From contig CAAEBW010000329.1 of NCBI GenBank assembly GCA_900754145.1, positions 1-6,594 of the forward strand: 6,594 bases of DNA. Reading direction: 5' to 3'. The translations under genes were made by a program, and so were the position numbers. The notes beneath the pieces are model-generated. The model did not search any database, was not told where the DNA came from, and worked only from the letters and a program-made list of their open reading frames with translations. The first letter of the stretch is position 1; every line of letters begins with the position of its first letter. Origin of the DNA: Clostridia bacterium. GTDB taxonomy: Bacteria > Bacillota > Clostridia > Oscillospirales > Acutalibacteraceae. Shown here piece after piece: positions 1 through 5,742 of the stretch.

Positions 1-158
1 AAAATTTCTATGCCCGAATACTCCTTGAGAATATCCTGTATTTTGTCGCAAATGCGCTTGTTGAGTATGTATTCTCTTGTTTCGTTAGGGTCAAGAGATT
101 TCAAACACCTTTTACCGGGCGTGTTGTACCCGTGTCCTGCGTTTAATGCAAATTTCAT
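1..158 (-). CDS. N-acetylmuramoyl-L-alanine amidase (phage endolysin), N-terminal part
   Basis: This is the start of a phage endolysin that would cut the amide bond between N-acetylmuramic acid and L-alanine of host peptidoglycan at lysis. About 52 codons are visible and the reading frame runs off the left edge, so the 3' end is missing. The protein opens MKFALNAGHGYNTPGKR. The early GHG supplies the first zinc-ligand histidine (His9) expected of the Amidase_3 family. Glu29 in NETREYILN, followed four residues later by Asn, fits the family's second zinc ligand in its E-x3-N context. The third ligand and catalytic glutamate lie outside the window. The ATG at 158-156 is preceded by AGGAGGA at 174-168 with a 9-base spacer. 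The gene follows the small membrane protein by 14 bases, the usual holin-then-endolysin order. The family call is from motifs only. Confidence 0.85.
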   Translation of the reverse strand, partial: MKFALNAGHGYNTPGKRCLKSLDPNETREYILNKRICDKIQDILKEYSGIEI

Positions 159-167
159 AATATTATG

Positions 168-174
168 TCCTCCT
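168..174 (-). promoter_or_regulatory. Shine-Dalgarno of the amidase, overlapping the upstream stop
   Basis: The minus strand reads TAGGAGGA. The TAG stop of the small membrane protein (175-173) provides the first bases of a strong AGGAGGA site, 9 bases before the amidase ATG. This fixes the amidase start at 158 and suggests coupled translation of the lysis pair. Confidence 0.8.
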
Positions 175-445
175 AATTATTCGGTTTGTGTAATTCTTCA
201 AGGTCTGCGACGCGGTGATTCGCAACCTTTAACTGCTCCTCGATAACAGGTATTCGCCGCGCAAAATCATTATGCATACGAACCTCGCGTGTCAGCTCGC
301 TTATGCGCTCATCTGTCACCGCCTGAGCGGTTTTTATATCGTTCTGCATTTTACTGTTGGCGCGGTTGTTTGAAATCATCACACCCACAAGCGAAAGCAA
401 ACCCACAACCACCGCCGCTCCTGCAGATATTAACGCCTCTGTCAT
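173..445 (-). CDS. Small single-membrane-segment, coiled-coil protein; putative holin or lysis accessory
   Basis: This 90-residue protein sits directly between the tail fibre gene and the amidase, the usual place for a holin. Residues about 4-24 (ALISAGAAVVVGLLSLVGVMI) form one hydrophobic segment with a short acidic N-terminus, so the long C-terminal part is probably cytoplasmic. Residues about 33-85 are strongly charged and helical, with a heptad-like run (RRIPVIEEQLKVANHRVADLEELH) that predicts a coiled coil. Small phage proteins with this pattern occur in many Firmicutes lysis modules and are often annotated as holin-like, or compared loosely with XhlA, but XhlA carries its membrane segment at the C-terminus. 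A pore-forming role is inferred from position and topology only. The ATG at 445 has GGGAGGTGA at 458-450, 4 bases upstream. It ends TAG. Confidence 0.72.
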   Translation of the reverse strand: MTEALISAGAAVVVGLLSLVGVMISNNRANSKMQNDIKTAQAVTDERISELTREVRMHNDFARRIPVIEEQLKVANHRVADLEELHKPNN

Positions 446-449
446 TTTG

Positions 450-458
450 TCACCTCCC
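450..458 (-). promoter_or_regulatory. Shine-Dalgarno of the putative holin gene
   Basis: The minus strand carries GGGAGGTGA 4 bases before the ATG at 445. At this junction the upstream stop (467-465) lies clear of the ribosome site, leaving a 19-base intergenic gap. This is the longest gap in the window, and it holds no visible promoter or terminator. Confidence 0.7.
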
Positions 459-464
459 TGCCGT

Positions 465-2972
465 TCAGAGCACTATTGTCCATACAGCCATACCATTACT
501 TGAAGTTGATTTAAGAAACAGATTTTTAATATCCGAGTGTTTCCAGATTGCAAATCTTCTTCCGTAGTAAGGACTTAAATTAGTAATGGACAATTTACCT
601 GTTATTCCGATAAATAAAATACCATTAATGGTTTCGGGAGAAATAAGTATTCCCGTGGAGCAATTTGGGAATAAACTATCGTCTTCAGAGTATGCCTGCG
701 TTTCTGTCCCTGAAGAATCTGTCACCCACAGATTAATTGCCGCTTCAGATGGGTATGCCTTAACTATATAGACCTTGGAATTTTCGATAATAATTTTTCC
801 ATTTTGTGAATAAGTGGCATAAGTCACCTTTTTTCTGTCAACTATGCTTTTCAAGGCTTTAAATGCTTCTATTGTAGCAAATGTACCGTCAGCATAGTTC
901 CTTTCAGATTCGGCTGCTTGATTTACAAAATCGTAAACCGCTTTTGATGTCGGATATTCCGTATTGGTTGACTTTGATGTTAAGGAAACTGTTTTGTTGG
1001 AGATGTTTTCTTTGCCGTTCATACAATTATTTATATCTTTGTTATACTCGCAATAGATTTTTACACCTTCCGTATCGGTAGTAAGCTCTATTACATCGCA
1101 AAGAAAAACGCGCAATTTCGGAAGTCCGTATTCTTCAACATACCATACCGTATTAAAGTCAAATCCACTCATATTAGCATAGGCATTTTTGCCCGTCATT
1201 TGGGCTACGGTGAGACTGGATGAAATATTTTCCATAGCTATCGTTGAATAGTTATTTTTGAATGTGCAATTTCTAATATCAAGCACTCCGCCCAACAATT
1301 TTGTGTTTGGCTGCGTGGAATAACAGTTGGTAATGCAAGTATTAGTTTCTCCGTTGCCCGAGGAAAAATTTCCAATTAAGCCGCCCAATCTATAACTGCA
1401 ACTAACTTGAGCCATAGAATAACAATTTTCGATAGTATTATCATAATAATTTACGCCACCTTCGACTTCTAAAACACCAATCAATCCACCAACACCTTCA
1501 CCTGACGCAGTAAGAATAACAGTATCGGATGAATAGCAGTTACTTAACTTGAAGTTACTCCAATTTTTCTTATGACCGAAAATAGCACCTACATTATTTT
1601 TTGCATAAATATATGAATCTTCTATTCCGAGATTGATTGCGCCGCCTCCATCTCTGACATACATAAACAATCCGGCATTTTCACGGTTCAAATCATTAAT
1701 GTAAATACCGTGTATTACATGACCTTTACCGTTTAATATTCCGGCGAAATCTTTTCCAGTTGTATCGAAAGTGTCAAACCACTGTTTAGGATTATTTTCT
1801 GCGGCATACCATGTATCGCCTTTAAAAGTTGTAACATTATTGAGATAAATATCATTTTGAAGCTCATAATACTTACCTTTTGTAACGTCCATACCTGCTC
1901 TTGCAATATAAGCAAGGTCTGCCGCACTATTGATCATAAATGGGTCTTCTTGAGAGCCTGTGCCTTGAAGACCTGTTGAAACAGAGCCGTCCCAAATATC
2001 TGATTTATTCTTTTGTTTTGCTCCGCGGCTTGTTACTCCGTCAACCGTGCCGTCAGCGTTAGGTATATATTCTGTAATTGTTTCTCCCGAACCGTTAGAT
2101 TTAATAAGCTTTACAGTAGATAAATCCGATATGCTATCACTTGATACCCTTACCTTCATATCGTGAACAATCGGTGAAACATCATAAAGTAAAACTTGAG
2201 AGTCACTTACAGCTCCTTTAATAGCGTTAGCTGAAATGTTATCTATGCGTTTTTGCTCTGCCGCAACCGCTTCCGCTACGGCTTTGCCACTCTGTGCATT
2301 TTCACTTGTCGGTGTGTAGGTTTGGTCTACAGAGGGAATATTAAGCTCGGCTATATCCTCTTCCGTGAAATAATCAACGCCTTTTTGCGGGGTGTAGCCG
2401 TCCTTGCCATTAGTGCCGTCTTTACCGTCAGCTCCGTCTTTACCTTTCAAGCTTGCTAATTGTTCAGGCGTGAAATCGGAGTAGGTGAAGGGGTCGCCTT
2501 TATCACCTTTAAAAGCTCCGTTATCAGCGTCGGTGCGGACGGACTGGGCAATCTGCTTAGTTTCGGTTGCAAGGTTCACAAGCTGTTGATATTCGGTAGG
2601 CGTGGGGTCTGATGGCTCGTCACCCTCACCGTAGCCGCTCTGTATTACCCTGATTGCCGCCTGCGGTGTGGTTACTCTGCTGTCACCCAAAATACCGAAT
2701 ACCGAGACGGTTAACTCAGGAAACTTGATTACTTCGTGCGGTATGTAGCACTCGTCCGTGCCTGTGCATAAATCGCTGTCGCCATCCAGGATAACGCTGA
2801 GCGTAATATCCCCGTTCCTGAATACCGCTGTTTTGGTGTAGCCCTCCCAGCTTTCGGGAAAGGTGAATTTCATGCGCTCATAAAGAACGCTGTCCGAGAC
2901 TACCGCCCGAGAAACCGCAATTTCATTATTCCGCAATATGCAAACCTCTATCGGATTGCTTAATGTTGCCAT
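465..2972 (-). CDS. Mosaic phage tail fibre / receptor-binding protein with collagen-like and GLUG beta-helix regions
   Basis: This 835-residue protein is probably the main adhesion fibre at the tail tip. Residues 1-112 form a beta-rich domain (FPESWEGY, CYIPHEV, VSVFGILGDSR) that recurs at the N-terminus of Firmicutes phage tail proteins and probably attaches it to the baseplate; it resembles BppU-type anchors, though I am unsure of the exact family. Residues 125-150 look helical. Residues 155-196 are collagen-like (GKDGADGKDGTNGKDG) and end in the phage linker YTPQKGVDYFT. Residues 214-236 carry SGKAVAEAV. Residues 325-620 look like a GLUG-type beta-helix, with VGGLIG and LGGLIG motifs, three NCYS repeats, and the opening pattern DPFMINSAADLAYIA. 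A second linker (YPTSKAVYDFV, 673-683) precedes an unrecognised head at 690-835. The ATG at 2972 has a near-ideal ribosome site. The GLUG and C-terminal parts are mostly AT-richer than neighbouring genes. The exact receptor is unknown. Confidence 0.8.
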   Translation of the reverse strand: MATLSNPIEVCILRNNEIAVSRAVVSDSVLYERMKFTFPESWEGYTKTAVFRNGDITLSVILDGDSDLCTGTDECYIPHEVIKFPELTVSVFGILGDSRVTTPQAAIRVIQSGYGEGDEPSDPTPTEYQQLVNLATETKQIAQSVRTDADNGAFKGDKGDPFTYSDFTPEQLASLKGKDGADGKDGTNGKDGYTPQKGVDYFTEEDIAELNIPSVDQTYTPTSENAQSGKAVAEAVAAEQKRIDNISANAIKGAVSDSQVLLYDVSPIVHDMKVRVSSDSISDLSTVKLIKSNGSGETITEYIPNADGTVDGVTSRGAKQKNKSDIWDGSVSTGLQGTGSQEDPFMINSAADLAYIARAGMDVTKGKYYELQNDIYLNNVTTFKGDTWYAAENNPKQWFDTFDTTGKDFAGILNGKGHVIHGIYINDLNRENAGLFMYVRDGGGAINLGIEDSYIYAKNNVGAIFGHKKNWSNFKLSNCYSSDTVILTASGEGVGGLIGVLEVEGGVNYYDNTIENCYSMAQVSCSYRLGGLIGNFSSGNGETNTCITNCYSTQPNTKLLGGVLDIRNCTFKNNYSTIAMENISSSLTVAQMTGKNAYANMSGFDFNTVWYVEEYGLPKLRVFLCDVIELTTDTEGVKIYCEYNKDINNCMNGKENISNKTVSLTSKSTNTEYPTSKAVYDFVNQAAESERNYADGTFATIEAFKALKSIVDRKKVTYATYSQNGKIIIENSKVYIVKAYPSEAAINLWVTDSSGTETQAYSEDDSLFPNCSTGILISPETINGILFIGITGKLSITNLSPYYGRRFAIWKHSDIKNLFLKSTSSNGMAVWTIVL
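1113..2000 (-). other. GLUG-type beta-helix region within the fibre gene
   Basis: This segment encodes residues 325-620. It opens with a tryptophan, a glycine-rich stretch and DPFMINSAADLAYIA, then LQNDIYLN, and closes with FNTVWYVEEYGLPKL. These bracket GLUG repeats in bacterial surface proteins. Between them lie NAGLF, VGAIFG, VGGLIG and LGGLIG, with NCYSS, NCYSM and NCYST (Cys479, Cys517, Cys550) about 33-38 residues apart, as expected for successive coils of a beta-helix. No catalytic residues for a pectate-lyase-like enzyme stand out, so a binding role is likelier than depolymerase activity, though distant enzyme homology cannot be excluded by eye. Confidence 0.7.
2385..2510 (-). repeat. 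Collagen-like coding repeat in the fibre gene
   Basis: This stretch encodes GDKGDP, a non-collagenous insert (FTYSDFTPEQLASLK), then GKDGADGKDGTNGKDG. At the DNA level, 2444-2397 contains three 12-base copies of GGTAAAGACGGN or a close variant (GGCAAGGACGGC), at an 18-base period. The encoded Gly-X-Y triplets probably form a short trimeric shaft. Such repeats are common in Gram-positive phage fibres and are prone to copy-number change by slippage. Confidence 0.8.
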
Positions 2973-2974
2973 AT

Positions 2975-2986
2975 GATTACCTCCTT
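2975..2986 (-). promoter_or_regulatory. Near-consensus Shine-Dalgarno of the fibre gene, overlapping the upstream stop
   Basis: The minus strand reads AAGGAGGTAATC, almost a full complement of the 16S 3' end, just before the ATG at 2972. The TAA stop of the collar protein (2987-2985) shares two bases with it. This fixes the fibre start and suggests strong, coupled translation. Confidence 0.85.
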
Positions 2987-3530
2987 ACGCCGTTCTCTTC
3001 CAAACATAAACCGCTAAATACGGCGGCATATTGTTGTGGGGTTGGTTGCCGCCTGTAGCCGTAGCGTAAAACGCACCGCTTATATTGCCGTCATTATCAT
3101 GACTTGAATCGTCAAAACTGTATCCTGGACCATCATTACCGCTACCATTTGTAGCAACTAAATACGTTTTAGCTCCGACTTCGGATCTGATTTGATGGGT
3201 ATGGGAAGGCATTTCACGTTCCTCCAGTTTATGTGTAACTTCGCCGCCTAATTCTCCCACAGGTCTGTTAAGCTCTCCCACGCTCATACTTCCAAAATCT
3301 GTGGTAGTATTTGCTTCGTTTTCTCCTGCTGCTAAAAGAAAACGACCTTTTATCTGCTCCCACGTCCCGCCGAGCAAGGTGGACGGCGATGTGTTCACCG
3401 TTGATATATAGATTGAGCCGATGGGGTAAATCTTATCCCAAAAGTCATTAAAAAAATATTGCATATTGCTGTTGCGTGCCGTCATACGCTCGGTATCGCT
3501 CATTTCGGCTGTTTCGCGGATTATTCCCAT
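2985..3530 (-). CDS. Phage tail collar-domain protein (short baseplate or fibre protein)
   Basis: This 181-residue protein has the layout of the phage collar-domain family found in short tail fibres and baseplate proteins. Residues 35-69 are YPIGSIYIS, then LLGGTWEQIKGRFLLAAG, the standard domain opening. Residues 107-112 are MPSHTH, whose HxH pair (His110, His112) matches the metal-binding motif of T4 gp12-like fibre tips. The end, GGNQPHNNMPPYLAVYVWKR (160-179), is the usual closing strand. The first 30 residues are polar and probably helical (DTERMTARNSNMQYFFNDFW), likely an attachment segment. It lies between the hub and the large fibre, so it is probably a second adhesion or baseplate component; metal-assisted trimerisation is inferred from the motif. 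A seven-codon unit starting VGEL is repeated at residues 84-97. The ATG at 3530 has AGGAGGA at 3541-3535. It ends TAA. Confidence 0.82.
   Translation of the reverse strand: MGIIRETAEMSDTERMTARNSNMQYFFNDFWDKIYPIGSIYISTVNTSPSTLLGGTWEQIKGRFLLAAGENEANTTTDFGSMSVGELNRPVGELGGEVTHKLEEREMPSHTHQIRSEVGAKTYLVATNGSGNDGPGYSFDDSSHDNDGNISGAFYATATGGNQPHNNMPPYLAVYVWKRTA
3251..3281 (-). repeat. Seven-codon imperfect tandem repeat in the collar protein gene
   Basis: On the minus strand GTGGGAGA occurs at 3281-3274 and again exactly 21 bases later at 3260-3253, encoding VGELNRP followed by VGELGGE. The phase is preserved. It falls in the loop between the collar opening and the HxH motif, where length varies among relatives. 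It could be a small duplication or chance. Confidence 0.45.
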
Positions 3531-3534
3531 AATA

Positions 3535-3541
3535 TCCTCCT
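3535..3541 (-). promoter_or_regulatory. Shine-Dalgarno of the collar-protein gene, overlapping the upstream stop
   Basis: The minus strand reads TAGGAGGATATTATG. The TAG stop of the hub gene (3542-3540) is contained in the AGGAGGA ribosome site that serves the ATG at 3530-3528, so termination and re-initiation are adjacent. Confidence 0.8.
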
Positions 3542-4916
3542 ATTCTTCATATCCTTTAAGCAACCCGTTTTTAAATGTAAGCCATACGACATCGCCGTTT
3601 TTGTCTATTAAGGATTGTCTTGTGGATATGCCGACCTTGTCTCCGTTTTTATCTTCAAAAATGAATTGACCGCCTGTTTTGCAGTTAAAAATCATATCAC
3701 CTTCGCAATCAATGACCGTATCGCCCCCGGCTGTGGGCCATACGCTGAAATGCTCCTTAAAGGTGCCGTTGTTATTTCTCATAAGAAACAGTCCGGGATT
3801 GCCCGCTGAATTTTTACCGATAGTGCCGTAATAACTGTTTTTAGAATCCTGTGTCGCAAGGCGGGCGGCTACAAGCCCGAACAGTTCCGCGCTTGTAACG
3901 GTTTTCCACGTGCCGTTGCTCTGCTTTGTCTGAACAGTAAAGCAATCATCTCCGTTCATCATTACGCGGAGCGTACCGTCTTTGGAAGTTGCCTTAAAGC
4001 CGTCGGCATGGGTAATTGATACGTTGCTGTATTTCTCGCCCTGCTGTACCGAATTTTGAGCGGTTGTGTTTGCCGTATTCGCTATTCGGTCGGTTTCTAT
4101 CGAAAGAGAAGCATTGTCTCGGACAAATACACCGACCGTAACGCTGTTTTGCGTGGGGTCGTCGCATTCCTTATAGCTGATAATTCGCTTTTTAAGGGTT
4201 AGGTTCATCAGCTTGTCCTCGACGGTAATATAATCGCCTATACCGTAGGTTTCGCCCTCATATCCGGGTGTTTTTTGCAAATCGACAATGCTTATTTCGT
4301 AAGACCAGCCGTTGCCGCGTTGCCAGGTGCGATGTACGCCGTTAAGATTTTGCGAATACCTAAATACTACGCCCTTATCCGTGCCTCTGCTTTGCGGCAG
4401 ATTGACCGTGAAGTTATCAAATTCTATCTCTACACCGAGGTCAGACATTGCGATGAGCGCCTCACGCGCGGTTACATTGGTAGCACCCGACATTGAAAAA
4501 TTAAGGGTTTCTAAATCCGCCGTACTCCCTATCGAAAAAGCAGAGCTTGCGGGTATTTCGTCGACCGTCTTTGCTTCCCTTAAAATATCCTCGGCTATCT
4601 GCCGTACCGTCCCGACAAAGCTGTAGCCGTTCGGTAATGTGTAATCAGCAAGGCGGTAGGAAATGTGTTCGGCCGTAATCTGCGTTATATTGGTGGCGCC
4701 CGAATCACCGTCAATGCCCGAAATATCGAATTTTTGACCGCCGAACTCAAATACGGAGTTCTCGCTGATGTGTTCAAATATGCTGTCGTTATTTGTGACC
4801 GAAAAATCAAGCGTATATTCCCGCATAAGCTCTTCGGTTTTGGTAACATTGAACGCTTTAGAGGTACTTCCTAAAGCCCTCATATCGCCGTTGTAGACCT
4901 TAATTTGTGCCGACAT
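3540..4916 (-). CDS. Tail-tip hub protein (Tal / prophage endopeptidase-tail family)
   Basis: Tal is the trimeric hub that closes the tail tube below the Dit ring, analogous to T4 gp27. The protein is 458 residues from the ATG at 4916. Residues 1-270 show the family pattern: YTLDFSVTNNDSIFEHI (34-50), ITAEHISYRLADY (80-92), FVGTVRQIAEDIL (100-112), NVTAREALIAMSDLGVEIEF (147-166), and YGIGDYITVEDK (224-235). Residues 271-300 are a polar, probably helical linker. Residues 300-458 are beta-rich and not recognised. Many relatives carry a C-terminal peptidase or lysozyme domain; none is visible here, so this version looks structural only. A TTG at 4919 could also start translation, but the ATG is better placed after the AAAGGGTGA site, with only 4 bases between the Dit stop and this start. 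It ends TAG inside the ribosome site of the next gene. Confidence 0.85.
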   Translation of the reverse strand: MSAQIKVYNGDMRALGSTSKAFNVTKTEELMREYTLDFSVTNNDSIFEHISENSVFEFGGQKFDISGIDGDSGATNITQITAEHISYRLADYTLPNGYSFVGTVRQIAEDILREAKTVDEIPASSAFSIGSTADLETLNFSMSGATNVTAREALIAMSDLGVEIEFDNFTVNLPQSRGTDKGVVFRYSQNLNGVHRTWQRGNGWSYEISIVDLQKTPGYEGETYGIGDYITVEDKLMNLTLKKRIISYKECDDPTQNSVTVGVFVRDNASLSIETDRIANTANTTAQNSVQQGEKYSNVSITHADGFKATSKDGTLRVMMNGDDCFTVQTKQSNGTWKTVTSAELFGLVAARLATQDSKNSYYGTIGKNSAGNPGLFLMRNNNGTFKEHFSVWPTAGGDTVIDCEGDMIFNCKTGGQFIFEDKNGDKVGISTRQSLIDKNGDVVWLTFKNGLLKGYEE

Positions 4917-4920
4917 CAAA

Positions 4921-4929
4921 TCACCCTTT
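4921..4929 (-). promoter_or_regulatory. Shine-Dalgarno of the hub gene, formed by the end of the Dit gene
   Basis: The last codons and stop of the Dit gene, AAA GGG TGA, form an AAAGGGTGA ribosome site with 7 bases between the GGG and the ATG at 4916. It is weaker than the AGGAGG sites elsewhere in the window and favours the ATG over the TTG one codon upstream. Confidence 0.6.
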
Positions 4930-5742
4930 CGTTATTGCATTAAACTGAACTATCATTGTAATAGAATCGGGATATTCGCCTATTCCGCTCCCGGAAAGAC
5001 CGATTTCACAGTTGCCCGGGGGCAGAGAAAAGAAATCGCATTTTTTAGGGTCTAAATATTCGTATAGATTGCCGCCCGACATACGGGTCACGGTTTCATT
5101 GTCGCAGTCTATCTGTACTCCGTCAAAACCGACATCAGTGTTAAGCTTCACTGCCGATTCGCCGCAGGTAAGCGTTATCCCCGATTTGACATTGCCGATA
5201 AGCTTAATAATCGGCTTAACGCTCTGCGCGCCGTTATTTACAAAGCGGATTGAGCCACTCTCGGTAAATTCTTTTATAAACTGTCCGCCGTCGGTAATGC
5301 AATTAACATATATTATTTGCTCGGGTGTTAATTGAGTGCCGTCTAAAAGATACTGCCAGGGCGGGTTGCATTCGAACTGAATATCGCCTATGTGCCTGTC
5401 CGAGGTGTTCTCGAATTCCAGCGCCGCGTAAACCTTTGCCATATAATAACGGTCGGGGGAGCTACCTAATATAAGCTTTTTCGGAGTGCCGTTGTTATAT
5501 AGCCACGCGGCTATTTTCTCGCGGTTTTGCCGCAGGTCGGCATAATTTCCGTCAAAGTAAATAGGCAGGGTTATAACCCGAACACCGTAACCGCCAATAC
5601 CGAAATCCGCAACGCCGTCCACTCCGATAATCTCTTGAACATATTTCCTCTTTTCGGGGAGGATGGAATGTATTTCGGTACCGCAGGTTATACTGTAGGT
5701 ACCCGATTCTATTTCACCGTACTTAAATTCATTAACGCGCAC
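4921..5742 (-). CDS. Distal tail protein (Dit)
   Basis: Dit forms the hexameric ring joining the tail tube to the tip and is the platform for baseplate parts. From the proposed start the product is 273 residues, within the family's range. Residues 1-110 fit the N-terminal ring domain: VNEFKYGEIES, a central ITLPIYFDGNYADLRQNREK, then AAWLYNNGTPKKLILGSS followed by YYMAKVYA. The phrase IQFECNPPWQYLLDG (about 121-135) closes this domain as in other Dit proteins. The rest is beta-rich and fits the galectin-like C-terminal domain. The open frame reaches 5832, but the upstream ATGs lack ribosome sites, while GTG at 5742-5740 lies 10 bases after AAGGAGG at 5759-5753. That start overlaps the end of the tape measure gene by 11 bases. 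The ATG at 5763 is the main alternative. It ends TGA within the ribosome site of the hub gene. Confidence 0.83.
   Translation of the reverse strand: MRVNEFKYGEIESGTYSITCGTEIHSILPEKRKYVQEIIGVDGVADFGIGGYGVRVITLPIYFDGNYADLRQNREKIAAWLYNNGTPKKLILGSSPDRYYMAKVYAALEFENTSDRHIGDIQFECNPPWQYLLDGTQLTPEQIIYVNCITDGGQFIKEFTESGSIRFVNNGAQSVKPIIKLIGNVKSGITLTCGESAVKLNTDVGFDGVQIDCDNETVTRMSGGNLYEYLDPKKCDFFSLPPGNCEIGLSGSGIGEYPDSITMIVQFNAITKG

Noticed and set aside
318..335. Terminator-like hairpin on the plus strand: ACCGC-CTGA-GCGGT followed by T5.
   Set aside because: The stem is only 5 bp, it is antisense to all genes, and it lies fully inside the coding sequence of the small membrane protein. No plus-strand transcript is evident that would need it, so chance is the simplest explanation.
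1733..1927. A 64-codon minus-strand frame inside the fibre gene.
   Set aside because: It is a shifted frame within the beta-helix coding region, with no family resemblance and no independent ribosome site that I can see.
2385..2510. Regularly spaced short repeats considered as a CRISPR-like array.
   Set aside because: The 18-base period encodes in-frame Gly-X-Y triplets; repeats and spacers are far too short for CRISPR.
2985..3100. Possible variable region of a diversity-generating retroelement at the end of the collar gene.
   Set aside because: The C-terminus is the ordinary conserved collar ending, I see no second near-copy in the window that could be the adenine template, and no reverse transcriptase gene is present.
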